Assembly (NCBI GenBank): GCA_946965045.2
Contig: OX337228.1
Location: 6,076,001 to 6,140,000, forward strand
Origin: Epithemia pelagica
Taxonomy: Eukaryota > Bacillariophyta > Bacillariophyceae > Surirellales > Surirellaceae
DNA length: 64,000 bases
Direction: 5' to 3'
The notes under the pieces were generated by a model. The model worked only from the letters and a program-made list of their open reading frames with translations. It was not told where the DNA came from and did no database searches. The first letter of the stretch is position 1; every line of letters begins with the position of its first letter. Shown here piece by piece: positions 9,701-18,202 of this stretch. The position numbers were made by a program, and so were the translations under genes.

Positions 9701-12357
9701 AATCACCCAAATGCACCGACAACGAACTCTATGCAGCACTTGAAAAGAAGAACAAAGTTCATACTCGAACTATGGCTAACAGTCCCTTCAATCGCGTAGA
9801 CTCTTGGGCTTACTACCACTCAATCTACTTGCCCAGTATGACTTATCCTCTTCCCTCATCCACACTGTCGGATTCGAACTGTCGGTCATTACAATGTTCT
9901 TTCAAGCAAGTGTTCTTACCCAAGTACGGATTTAACCGCAACACTCCCAACGCTGTGGTATACGGTCCTGCGGAATATGGAGGTTTGGCATTACGAGATT
10001 TATCCGTGGAAAAGAGCGTCAGCCAGCTCTATCTCTTTCTCGCTTGCGTACGATCTCAAGGAGTCGCTTCGAAATTAGCTTTAATCGCAGTGTCATGGGG
10101 ACAATTCTTGGCAGGTATAAGCAAACCGATTCTCCAGCATGTCGATATTCGTTTGCCCCACATGGAACCTATGGTCTGGGTACCACAAGTCCGAAACTTT
10201 TTGTCATCAGTCAAATGTACTGTTGAGTTGGCAACTACTTTTGTTCCACCTCTCCAGCGCCACGGAGATAGCTTTCTTATGGATCATGCAATTTCACAGA
10301 ACTTCACCGACACCGAGCTGTGTCTCGTTAATGCATGTCGACTCTACTTGGGTGTCACTCTCATGAGTGATATCGTGACTGCTGACGGAAGATATCTATC
10401 CTTGTTTGCTGTTGATTGTTCTCGGGATACGCACTCACGAACCAAAGGACTACTGCCTTACCAAACCAATCCAAGTCGGAAAGCTTGGGTGTTATGGAAA
10501 AGACTGATGCTGACTTTTACTGCCCCCGGTTCCTTGAAACGTCTGCTTAACCCACTTGGTGCATGGCTGGTAACTGGCCACAACACATACCGCCACTGGA
10601 AGGAGTATTTAGACCCATCAACATACTCTCTTTACGTACAGGTCGAGGACCGGTTTGAAAGATTTACCTACCAACGTCCCTACTTCTTTCCCACCACATC
10701 GCTGGTTTCTATGCTACCACCGCAATGCTTGCCAGCGCAGAGCGTACACCACAATGGCCGACGAACTCTTCTACCTTTCTCTCCAGCGGTGATAACCCCA
10801 CCTGTGGCCAATCCACTCAATCTGTCTAGCCATATCTCGGAACTGGACGACTGGGAATCCCAACTGCTCACTGGACATGATATTCTTTGTTCTCTTGACA
10901 TTCTACATCAGGAGCTGTTTCATAGCAATCTACAACTTCTCCTATGTAGCGACGGATCCGCTGCGCAATTTCGTGGCACATTCGGTTGCGTTGGGTGTTC
11001 ACTTCAAGGTGTCAGGCTTTTTCGTCTCAGTGGTCCTGCTCCCGGTTATCGAACCTCGTCTTTCCGGTCGGAAAGCTACGGTTGTCTCAGTATTCTTCGC
11101 TTTCTATTTCGTCTGTTTGAATTTTATGCCCAACCTTTACCTGAGGCTGTCACAGTGTATACCGATTCTAAGAGTCTCATCCAAACAATACACAAGCGGC
11201 TCGAATGGTCGTACGACTTTACTTACTCTACAATGAATCCCGATTGGGATATTCAACAAGCAATTTCCTCTACTGTTCGACAATTCCCTCAAATCCCAGC
11301 TTTCCTCCATGTAAAGGGCCATCAAGACAATCATGCCGATTCGTCAACTCTCTCTCTCCCAGCCCAATTGAACATTGAAGCCGACTCCCTTGCCTCTTCT
11401 TATATCTACCCACCAACTATTTCATCGCGCATTGCCCCTCTTATTGGGGGTGCAACAGCTCTCCTACATGGTCCCTACGGTACGATCAACTCTAACTACC
11501 GGTCTATTCTCCGTACCTTGGCGTCAGCTCCTTCTCTACATGACTACCTATGCAACAAACACGAATGGTCCCCTGAAACTTTCCAATCTATTGACTGGGA
11601 ATCTCATGGTATTGTTGTCCGTTCTCATTTCTCGCGCCGACATTTTCTCATCAAGTTTCTACATCAATGGCTTCCTCTCGGTCATCTACGTTCGCGGTAC
11701 GCTTCGTATTATTCTGATAGCTGTCCTTCTTGTTCAGAACCTACGCATGAAGATCAAGATCACTTTCTCCGTTGTCCTAATCGACCATGGTTAGGCGCTC
11801 TTCTCGACGCTCTCCGTGATTTCTGGCAAGATCATCATGTCGACCCCTCTCTTCGTTCCCTTCTCGCCGAATATCTACATTCTTGGTTCTCATCTTCCCC
11901 TCCTTCACCTCTCCCTCCGACTTCACCTTTTTATACTCTGCAACGCACTCAACTACAAATTGGACTCGATCAACTGATTCTCGGTCGGTTTTCTCTCCTC
12001 TGGTCGACTCATCAAGACTCCTTCTCCGCTTCCTCTCCTGACACTGCAATCTCTGGTCCCCGATTCGTTACGGGTACGATCAAGATCGTTTGGGCACATA
12101 CCTATAAACTGTGGCTCACTCGGAATGAAGCTCTACATGGCTCGACTCTTCAGACTCAAGAAACCGCTGCTTACGACCAAGCGAAATGTGAAGTTGCCGC
12201 CTTGTACGCCATCCGCCATACTGTTCTCCCTCGTGACGCATCACTCTTCTATGACTCTCTTGACACACATTTCTCTATCGATACGACTTCTGTTGCTCTC
12301 CGTTCATGGCTCAACACTTGGAGACCGGTCATCCTACAATCTGCCAACCACACCTAG
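6793..12357 (+). CDS. Retrotransposon polyprotein: endonuclease, reverse transcriptase, RNase H
   Basis: The frame is open from 6793; the first ATG is at 6994, giving 1,787 residues. Endonuclease: WGINETK (catalytic Glu, upstream of the ATG), GDFNEA, RIDYIL and GDHRNMVVDF match the APE/EEP family, so translation from 6994 would lose the first catalytic Glu. Reverse transcriptase: PSGFHLGHSK, then FGGVPGKDA, motif A MDYDATACYDR (about residue 686), motif B GSGQGAGNSPAIW and motif C FVDD (about 800; FVDD replaces the commoner YADD). RNase H: CSDGSA, RSESYG, VYTDSK and the KGHQDN...EADSLA box (about 1,313-1,465) keep all acidic residues. A CPSCSEPTHEDQDHFLRC zinc knuckle follows at about 1,576. 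The frame has no internal stop, so the copy is young. It probably lacks its own start and any upstream ORF. Confidence 0.92.
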   Translation, partial: NIYRIFCKNPNGLTIDSQGGDFAELCEEIHDLEADTWGINETKLDTTNTKCKEILFKTVQQHFEQSRMVLSSSVIPSPRRSFYKPGGTLLATRGHMSGRVVCQGNDKLGRWSYQILSGRGQKSVTIITAYQVCSQPLIDSTTNRIRSFTASAQQISLLRQAGRDITPRVAFIEDLNKFIEARQSQQSEVILMGDFNEALGDSMTGMSKLQSDRGLVDLMYQLTGSSTFGTHVSGLERIDYILCTPNAAQAALTGCYEPFQKRGRGDHRNMVVDFDVVELFGNETPALGPMSARGFTSKDRSTNRQYIESKHEFLTRHNFGPRLQQLRETWDPNLAERLDKDFQRAGNYAAKRCTKKPRSIPFSRELAELRVQKNTLLKVISSIRLNRNFDAGLQHTTRHGHSFLVPDSMEECQTQLRSVQRRISEITKTAVFRRQNELKLALDEATKTGDTKTSKAIKHRMAAERTKAMYDKLRKCRGSTKNGITRLDVPRDENDMDYATCRDWITIDTPSEIETRLLQRNRRHFGQAENTYPTIPPFSEWVDWGASSHTAELILEGNWEPPDIDELSQSMISHMKARVELDSVQGGLTKEEWIGKIKAWPESTTTSPSGFHLGHSKVLIAPTDLDQQSQSTEYEALEHKREDLIDWQVGLLNTALLNSYCYERWKHIVNVMILKQPGNLKIHRLRVIHLYEQDYNLVLATKWKKMISHCSNQQVLNPSQFGGVPGKDAVIPTFIEEMQYEISRASKRPLVHMDYDATACYDRIVMNFGSLASRAFGQHRSITFINAKTLAEAKYYLKTKLGVSERFYKHCQIFPIYGSGQGAGNSPAIWCVISCVLFDVYEEKAHGATFESPCGKYKTKIYMIGFVDDSSGSTNEFALPTQAPLDSYISKATHDAQRWNDTLSLSGGALNLEKCTYHFMHYTFSVDGLPNLQAGRCGPDVTIHLHGTDQPQKLRQLSSYACHKTLGVQKSPKCTDNELYAALEKKNKVHTRTMANSPFNRVDSWAYYHSIYLPSMTYPLPSSTLSDSNCRSLQCSFKQVFLPKYGFNRNTPNAVVYGPAEYGGLALRDLSVEKSVSQLYLFLACVRSQGVASKLALIAVSWGQFLAGISKPILQHVDIRLPHMEPMVWVPQVRNFLSSVKCTVELATTFVPPLQRHGDSFLMDHAISQNFTDTELCLVNACRLYLGVTLMSDIVTADGRYLSLFAVDCSRDTHSRTKGLLPYQTNPSRKAWVLWKRLMLTFTAPGSLKRLLNPLGAWLVTGHNTYRHWKEYLDPSTYSLYVQVEDRFERFTYQRPYFFPTTSLVSMLPPQCLPAQSVHHNGRRTLLPFSPAVITPPVANPLNLSSHISELDDWESQLLTGHDILCSLDILHQELFHSNLQLLLCSDGSAAQFRGTFGCVGCSLQGVRLFRLSGPAPGYRTSSFRSESYGCLSILRFLFRLFEFYAQPLPEAVTVYTDSKSLIQTIHKRLEWSYDFTYSTMNPDWDIQQAISSTVRQFPQIPAFLHVKGHQDNHADSSTLSLPAQLNIEADSLASSYIYPPTISSRIAPLIGGATALLHGPYGTINSNYRSILRTLASAPSLHDYLCNKHEWSPETFQSIDWESHGIVVRSHFSRRHFLIKFLHQWLPLGHLRSRYASYYSDSCPSCSEPTHEDQDHFLRCPNRPWLGALLDALRDFWQDHHVDPSLRSLLAEYLHSWFSSSPPSPLPPTSPFYTLQRTQLQIGLDQLILGRFSLLWSTHQDSFSASSPDTAISGPRFVTGTIKIVWAHTYKLWLTRNEALHGSTLQTQETAAYDQAKCEVAALYAIRHTVLPRDASLFYDSLDTHFSIDTTSVALRSWLNTWRPVILQSANHT

Positions 12358-12430
12358 TTTGCTACATGTTTCTGCATTACAGTTAGTCCTCGCCTTCGTT
12401 AGCTCGGAGGCCCGGCGCGTCGGTCGGCGA

Positions 12431-12445
12431 TATCCTAGCTGGATA
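12431..12445 (+). other. Short hairpin in the retrotransposon 3' region
   Basis: TATCC-TAGCT-GGATA forms a perfect 5-bp stem with a 5-base loop, 30 bases before the T tract. 3' stem-loops are recognised by the reverse transcriptase in some LINE families (for example eel UnaL2); that role is only a suggestion here. Confidence 0.4.
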
Positions 12446-12472
12446 CGTGCGGCAGCGTTAAAATAGACTGTT

Positions 12473-12474
<2 letters not shown>

Positions 12475-12508
<34 letters not shown>
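12475..12508 (+). repeat. 34-base poly-T tail of the retrotransposon
   Basis: An uninterrupted run of 34 T directly precedes the right target-site duplication, on the coding strand. The opposite-strand reading is poly-A next to the duplication. Confidence 0.95.
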
Positions 12509-12520
12509 CGTTCTCAATTC
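12509..12520. repeat. Right target-site duplication of the retrotransposon
   Basis: Second copy of CGTTCTCAATTC, identical to 6781-6792. What follows (12521-13019) is the DNA that originally lay upstream of the ankyrin gene. Confidence 0.93.
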
Positions 12521-13019
12521 CTGCGAACCTGTTGGGCCACACTGTATGGATGGTTGCTTAGGCAAAGGTTTCGGCACTGCGTGCGCTGAACGGATCTCCG
12601 CTCGTGAGTTTGGGGGATGTAGAGGATTGTTATTGTATGAGATGGGCCGGCGCATCTCATGCATGTGTCCACGTGTATTCTCCCTAAGTATGCCCTACCG
12701 GGATTTGCGTCGTCGTCCCCCAACCAATCGTGATACATTTTTGGGAGTTGGAAAGTTTATACCGACGACCGGGAGGGCACTATCGCTGACCATGGCGCAC
12801 CCTTGGTAACAATTCGAAGAAGACAGAGAATAGATTGGCATTCAACAAATCGTGTCAACAACAGCCAATTCGATTGTTTCATGGTCAACGTCTCTTGAAT
12901 TGAGAATTTGCAAACAGCAAGGCTCGAGTCGAGATTCCATTCTTTTGTCCAAGCACCAACGGTGAGAGCACGCCCCCTTGCACCACAAGCACAAACAAAC
13001 ACATACTTGTTACAACACC
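12521..13019. promoter_or_regulatory. Former shared upstream region of the ankyrin gene and the gene at 13020
   Basis: About 500 non-coding bases. Before the insertion this was the divergent intergenic region between the ankyrin gene (-) and the 13020 gene (+). It now serves only the latter by proximity. No specific promoter element is claimed. Confidence 0.4.
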
Positions 13020-13922
13020 ATGGTTTTGGACGGAACCTTTTATGCCAGTGCTGTGGCCTCGATCATGATGAATGGGATGTGTTGTATGTGGCAGATGCAA
13101 GAAGAAGAAGAACGACGCGATGCGATTCGTCGTGATATTCGAGTGGAATACGAACGACAGCGGTTGCAAGAACGGGAACTGTGGGAGCAAATGAACGAGA
13201 ATCATCGTCGTCGCCATGCCAGTTTTTATTCTGATTATTCTTCTCATCGAGAACAACAAGACGGTTTTGTGAGAGAATCCTCCTTTTCTTCCTCGGTGGA
13301 CGGACGACGGTGTAAACTGGTGGCCGAAAAACGGCAATTGTCGGCCGACATTCAAAAGGCCATTCGACGGACCCAGTCAGAACAAGACTCGCCCACGGAA
13401 GATTTGAGTAGTAGTAGTAGTAGTACTACTACTCCGAACGTGTTGCAAACCATTGAGCCTTTGAGGAAGGACGACGCACACAACCACAAGGATCGACCCA
13501 TGCATCCACAACAGAGATTGTTGAGAATGCCCTTCCCACCCAAACCTATTCCACGTGCTCGAACGCGTTGCCTCAAGAAATCCGTGGCATCCTTATCCTC
13601 TTCGTTGGGACGTCGTGTGCGCTCTGTTCCAGTGGTATCATCTACAGTACGACGACTGGTACCCAGTACACCCAAACCATCCTCACCATCCGTGTCCACG
13701 ACAACCGTGACAAGTAGCAGAAGCAGCAGCATTCGTAGCAATCATTCTCAGGAACCGTCGATTGAAGTCATGGCAGAGGATTCGGCGACTCGATGTCGTC
13801 GCACCGTATCTCTCAGCGAAACCATGATTGTCTGCTTGTTGGACAAGGATTCTGCCGTGAATGCCGGCGTAGACGAGGAAGAGGAGGAGAATAGTTCGCT
13901 GGAGGATATTCCACTCCAATAA
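13020..13922 (+). CDS. Unknown low-complexity protein
   Basis: 300 residues from the ATG at 13020 (context ACACCATGG); the frame stays open upstream but only with a TTG. The N-terminus is hydrophobic and Cys/Met-rich (TFYASAVASIMMNGMCCMW). A highly charged predicted coiled coil follows (about 25-70, rich in EEEERR and RQRLQERELWEQ). The rest is Ser/Thr/Arg-rich disordered sequence with a run of Ser codons (about residue 135) and an acidic end (DEEEEENSS). No domain is recognised. The N-terminal hydrophobic stretch could be a membrane anchor or an acylation-type segment; that is a guess. Confidence 0.6.
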   Translation: MVLDGTFYASAVASIMMNGMCCMWQMQEEEERRDAIRRDIRVEYERQRLQERELWEQMNENHRRRHASFYSDYSSHREQQDGFVRESSFSSSVDGRRCKLVAEKRQLSADIQKAIRRTQSEQDSPTEDLSSSSSSTTTPNVLQTIEPLRKDDAHNHKDRPMHPQQRLLRMPFPPKPIPRARTRCLKKSVASLSSSLGRRVRSVPVVSSTVRRLVPSTPKPSSPSVSTTTVTSSRSSSIRSNHSQEPSIEVMAEDSATRCRRTVSLSETMIVCLLDKDSAVNAGVDEEEEENSSLEDIPLQ

Positions 13923-14328
13923 AAGGACTCGTGCTGTTGGAGAAATGCTTTCAGATGGTGTTGTTTTTGTTTCATGGTTTTGTAGAAAGATGTCTAAAAT
14001 TAAACGAGTAACAGTAAGACTAGATTCCGGGGATATGTTGACAGAATAGACATGGTAGCTTTCGGTCGCAGATCCTCAATCAATGGCGTTGGCATTAATG
14101 CGCTGTATGTAGAGGCCGACTTTGGATGTCATGCTCATTGCTCATGGAGTAGGCAACACCAAGAGGAAGAGCACATTGACTAAGCAAGGAGTCATAGAAA
14201 AGGAAATTCGCACTTTTGTCGACCATAAGAGGCGTGAGTCGAGTTGACTTTGGAACTCTCCGAGATCCAACCATTGCTGCCATCAACCACACTGTCACTA
14301 GAGTGTGTATATTCATTCTGTTGCAGCC
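13923..14328. other. Intergenic, upstream of the EED-like gene
   Basis: About 400 bases with no supported gene; short minus-strand frames here are not convincing. Confidence 0.5.
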
Positions 14329-16227
14329 ATGGCTTCGGTTCGTACCAAAGATCCTCTGGGAACAGGGTTGAAGATTCAGGAATCACACAAACAACCCATT
14401 TATTGTTTGGATTGGTCCATGGATCTCTATGAAGAAGACGAAGAGGAGGAACTGTATCGCAAAGAACAACCAGAGATTCGGCCACATGAGACAACCACTA
14501 CTAGCTCTGCCAATGGCAAAATGCCAGGAAGTCGAACAAAACCCCTTGATGATGCGGCAGATGACAACATGTCTCGTGAGAACCGTTATGCCAAGCCAGG
14601 CTTTCGGACGTCGACCTATCGTGTTTTGGCCTCCTGTTCGGGTCGATTTGTCAATGTCTACCAGTTGAAAACACCCCAGCAACAACAACCAACAGGAATG
14701 CCGGCAGCCAAAGGATCACGTGGAAGCAGTGGTAGTAGCAGCAACAACAATGAGCCTCTCACCTTGATTCAATCCTATATCGATGCCGATAACAAAGAGG
14801 ATTATTATACCTGTGTTTTTGCCGGTCGATGCATGGCATTGGATCAAGAACCATCACCACAATCGCAACGAGGACAGCAACAACAAGACCATCCTCGGGC
14901 CCCTGCCTTTGCCCAACAAGTAGATCGAGACTCTCGTCGTCCCACAAAACTCAGAAGAGGCAATTCTCAGGAAGCCACTGTATTGCATTCATCGAGAACC
15001 AAGACCAGTCACTCCAAAGCTGAAACGGCTTCTGAACCATGTGCCTCGTCTTCGGCCTCTCGTTTGTGGCCCTTGAGTGGTGCCACTGGAACCGGTCCTC
15101 AATACCTGTGTGTGGCCGGTACCAAGGGGACGATCAAATTGATTGATGTGTTGCGACAACGATTGGCCGCAACCTTGGTGGGACATGGCTTTGAAATTTA
15201 CGATCTCAAACGTTGTCCCACCGATGAATTCCTCTGGGCCAGTGCCTCCAAGGACAATACAGCACGATTGTGGAATTTGAAAACTGGTGCACAAGTGGCC
15301 GTTGTCTCGGGTCATGAAGGTCATTTGGACGATATCGTGTCCTTGGCGTGGCATCCTTCCGGCAATGTGTTGGCCACCGGGTCCATGGATACGTCGGTCA
15401 AATTGTGGTATGTCGGACCGGGAACTGGCGTGCGACGAGCGATTAAGCGGAGTCATGCGGCCGCTCACGAATTTTGGACCAACGCGGTTCAACATACTAC
15501 GGAAACACGAACGGTGGAAGTGCAGGTTCCCATTTTCACGACATACCAGTTGCATTTCTACTGTGTGGATTGTGTCCACTTCTTGGGCGATTGGATGTTG
15601 AGTCGATCTCAGGAAGATAGTGTGGTCCTTTGGGAACCCCAGTATCCACCGCCCAACATTGCCACTAAGACTGAACTTGCCACAAACCCGCGTGGACCGA
15701 TGAATCCGATGGTGGAAGAAGACAAGGATGAAATCATGATTGTGGAAGAAAAAGATGATGAGATCGATACGACGTGCGATCCCTTCACGTCATGCAGCAT
15801 GACACCAGCCATGATTCGTCGACGCAAGGAGTTGCCCTATCCAGTGCCGAACCAGTTGAAGCATTTACGGACCTACAAAATACCACAAAGCCAATATTGG
15901 TTTATTCGCTTTGGAGTCGACCACCAAGGCCGAACCCTGGTGACAGGCAATGCTTCCGGTGAAATTTATATTTTCAAAATCGCCTCCAAATCCAGGCTGC
16001 CCATTCGGGTCATGGATGGGAAACCTCGGAAATATGCCACTGTCCGATGTATTTCCTTTTCGCCGGACGACGATGTCATGGTTGCTGCCACAGATTTGGG
16101 AGAAATCTGGAAATGGCCCGTCCGACGAGAAAAACAACCCGTGACGACGGGGGCCACGGCCAGTGCTTCACGCACAACCAACAGCAACAAGGTACCAGCA
16201 TCTTCCATTCAAGTTCAGTCTAGCTAG
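14329..16227 (+). CDS. EED: Polycomb EED/ESC-like WD40 protein (PRC2 subunit)
   Basis: 632 residues from the ATG at 14329 (GCAGCCATGGCT); the longer frame to 14305 begins with GTG. It has WD repeats with clear EED signatures: HKQPIYCLDW near the N-terminus, SYIDADNKEDYYTCVF (human EED has SYVDADADENFYTCAW), VAGTKGTIKLIDV, a VGHGFEIYDLK repeat, DNTARLWN, GHEGHLDDIVSLAW, VDCVHFLGDWMLSRSQEDSV and QYWFIRF. EED reads trimethylated H3K27 and activates the E(z) methyltransferase in PRC2, in the nucleus. It is longer than animal EED (about 440) because of disordered insertions (about 40-140, 170-260 and 450-500) rich in Gln/Ser or Glu/Asp. Two aromatic-cage positions appear changed (Phe97 to Tyr, Tyr365 to Phe, human numbering). 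It converges with the Mpv17-ACT gene, with 136 bases between. Confidence 0.88.
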   Translation: MASVRTKDPLGTGLKIQESHKQPIYCLDWSMDLYEEDEEEELYRKEQPEIRPHETTTTSSANGKMPGSRTKPLDDAADDNMSRENRYAKPGFRTSTYRVLASCSGRFVNVYQLKTPQQQQPTGMPAAKGSRGSSGSSSNNNEPLTLIQSYIDADNKEDYYTCVFAGRCMALDQEPSPQSQRGQQQQDHPRAPAFAQQVDRDSRRPTKLRRGNSQEATVLHSSRTKTSHSKAETASEPCASSSASRLWPLSGATGTGPQYLCVAGTKGTIKLIDVLRQRLAATLVGHGFEIYDLKRCPTDEFLWASASKDNTARLWNLKTGAQVAVVSGHEGHLDDIVSLAWHPSGNVLATGSMDTSVKLWYVGPGTGVRRAIKRSHAAAHEFWTNAVQHTTETRTVEVQVPIFTTYQLHFYCVDCVHFLGDWMLSRSQEDSVVLWEPQYPPPNIATKTELATNPRGPMNPMVEEDKDEIMIVEEKDDEIDTTCDPFTSCSMTPAMIRRRKELPYPVPNQLKHLRTYKIPQSQYWFIRFGVDHQGRTLVTGNASGEIYIFKIASKSRLPIRVMDGKPRKYATVRCISFSPDDDVMVAATDLGEIWKWPVRREKQPVTTGATASASRTTNSNKVPASSIQVQSS

Positions 16228-16363
16228 GTAAGATCAGGGGTGAGATATGAGAGTCGAGCTATATGGGAGTCGGTATGTAAGCCTATTGTGAGTACAACAA
16301 GCATCCGACCAAAGTTCATTTCATTGGAAGGAAACTAGGTAGGTAGATCGTCTGGTAGGTAGG

Positions 16364-17847
16364 TTAAAATCGTTGTGATTTCTGTCGACGTTTTTCTTGC
16401 ATCCGTTTGGAAAGACGCTGCACACGGACATCGACATTGTCCAAGGCCAATTCTGTTTTCAAATGAGTCAGCTCCTCGACCAAGCTTTCCACGTGTTCCT
16501 TGTCCAAGTGTTGTGTTGCCACACAATCCGCTTCAATGACGAAATCCCGTCGTGTCCGACGACCTGGCAGCTTTGGAGAGGATGATACATGATGTTCGCC
16601 ACTACCACTGACATGACGTTGAAGATCAGTCGTGACAGTTTCAATGCTCAATCCTTTGGCCAAGAGCGTCTCCGAAATAGAGGCCAACACGCCGGGTCTT
16701 ACGAGTCAAACCCGTAGAAACGCACAAGATAGAGAAGAAAGAGAAAGGGGCTCTCCCGTGAGACAATCGTGAAAGTACAACAGCTTTCTGCAAAAAGAGA
16801 GCAACTCCAAAACACTCGTTCAGCATGTGACTACACATACCGATCTTCTCCGACTGCTCGTACGCGAACTCCCAATTGCGGGGGTGCAACCATATTTTCC
16901 CGTTGGGTAACGTTTTTAAATTGGAGATTCAAGGGCTTCAAGCCCTTGTCCGCTCGGAGGACTTTGGTAAAGGCCCTTTCTTTTTCCGGTGGGACCGAGG
17001 CATGGAGCGTGATGATAAAATCGGCGCCCAATCGGACCATACGAGAATGGGTGATACTGCCGCCGGCATCGGCAATGGCCCGAGACAATTCAGCCACCCA
17101 TCCTGGTTTGTCCAATCCCCCGGCTGTAATCATGATATGCGACATGTTGGATTCCAATTCCACTGGTTGGGTAAACAAGGTCCCCAATCCTTCTTCCACC
17201 ATGTGCAGGGTTGCACCCGTAACGGCTCCACCAGCCACTTCAACGCCTCCTTTCACGTCTCCTCCCCGCATGGTGGACAAGATAATACTCCAGACAAGGG
17301 AGGTGGTGGCCACGGTGGGAATACGAGCCCACATTGGCATAAAGGCAAAATTGAACAAGGTGGCTGGAATCCAAATGGTCCAGAGAGCGAGCAGATCTTC
17401 CTTCATGTTTCTTTGATAATCCCTCAAGCATTGCATCAAGTTCGGATTGTCGCTGTGCATCACCAATTCTCGAGTACAGTAAAAGGCTGGGAAATACATG
17501 AAGGGATGATGAAGGCATTGATCGACCAAGACCTGCGCCACACATTCAAACATGCCCCGCGCATCCTTGAGTTTCTCGGCCAGACTCTTGGCCGCAAAGG
17601 TCTTGGCCGTCGGGAAGATACGACCAAACAGGGGCACATAAATAGAATACTGAACTCCACCCAGATAAATGAACCCAAAGGCCGCAAAGGCCATGTTTCG
17701 TTTCCAATCAATGGTTTCCCGTTGTTCGACCAACTTTTGCGCCATGAGATCCGATGCCGACGTCTTAAAGCCCGAAAACACCACGCCAAAGGCAAAGGGA
17801 TACTGCACAGGAATAGATCGAAGACGACTCAACACTGACGATGCCAT
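16364..17847 (-). CDS. Mpv17/PMP22-family membrane protein fused to tandem ACT domains
   Basis: Exon 1 17847-16841, intron 16840-16698 (143 bases, GTATGT...GTAAG), exon 2 16697-16364; 446 residues. Residues 1 to about 240 are an Mpv17/PMP22 module (YPFAFGVVFSGFKTSASDLMAQK, DQCLHHPFMYFPAFY, WTIWIPATLFNFAFMPMWAR) with about four membrane spans, normally in mitochondrial or peroxisomal inner membranes. Residues about 265-330 are one ACT domain (HIMITAGGLDKPGWVAELSR) and about 350-440 a second, spanning the splice (VGEDRPGVLASISETL). The splice restores the classical ACT motif exactly, which supports the model. Tandem ACT of this type resembles bacterial GcvR. ACT domains usually bind amino acids, so a membrane-anchored small-molecule sensor is inferred. 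The ATG at 17847 fits the start of Mpv17 proteins. It is divergent from RRP12 (355 bases apart). Confidence 0.85.
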
Positions 17848-18202
17848 GATGAATGAACAATGATATATTATATATTCAAGGTCGAAACCAAGTGAAACCA
17901 ACCAAAACTTTGTCTTGGTCGCAATGTCCCTTGACGCAAGGAAGAATGAAGCATGCTGAATAAGCAAAGCTGGTTCCAAATTCCAAGTTCATCCGGCCAA
18001 ATCAACATCGTCTCGAAGAAAGCGGATGACGTCTTCCACTTCCGTTTCTGTTCCGGTACCAAGACCAAAGACCCGTCTGTCTGTCGCCACCATCCACCTC
18101 TTGTAGAGTCGTCTGTCCGCGCCCAAGGTGGAACGACGGAACCAATCAAAATCTCCACCATAATCCAAATCTAGGTAGAGGTATTCTCTCTTTTGCATCA
18201 CC

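Larger units (their letters stand above)
6793..12508 (+). mobile_element. Non-LTR (LINE-like) retrotransposon, 5'-truncated, sense-strand poly-T tail
   Basis: A 5,716-base insertion bounded by a perfect 12-bp target-site duplication. One long frame encodes an APE-type endonuclease, reverse transcriptase, RNase H and a zinc knuckle. There are no terminal repeats. The coding frame is already open at the first base of the element (NIYRIFCKNPNGL..., the usual start of the endonuclease domain) with no ATG until 6994, so the 5' end is truncated as is typical for LINEs. Only 117 bases lie between the stop and the tail. The tail is 34 T on the coding strand, not the expected A. The element lies head-on against the ankyrin gene start. 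Confidence 0.93.

Noticed and set aside
6793-12508. LTR retrotransposon or DNA transposon
   Set aside because: No terminal direct or inverted repeats, no integrase or transposase; endonuclease-RT-RNase H order, 12-bp duplication and tail are those of a non-LTR element.
12458-12664. Minus-strand frame with a run of lysines
   Set aside because: The lysines are only the reverse reading of the T34 tail; no other support.
12978-13019. Longer N-termini for several genes (also 14305, 32718, 38059, 53122, 59909, 5394)
   Set aside because: These upstream codons are TTG or GTG, not ATG; the next in-frame ATG was used in each case.
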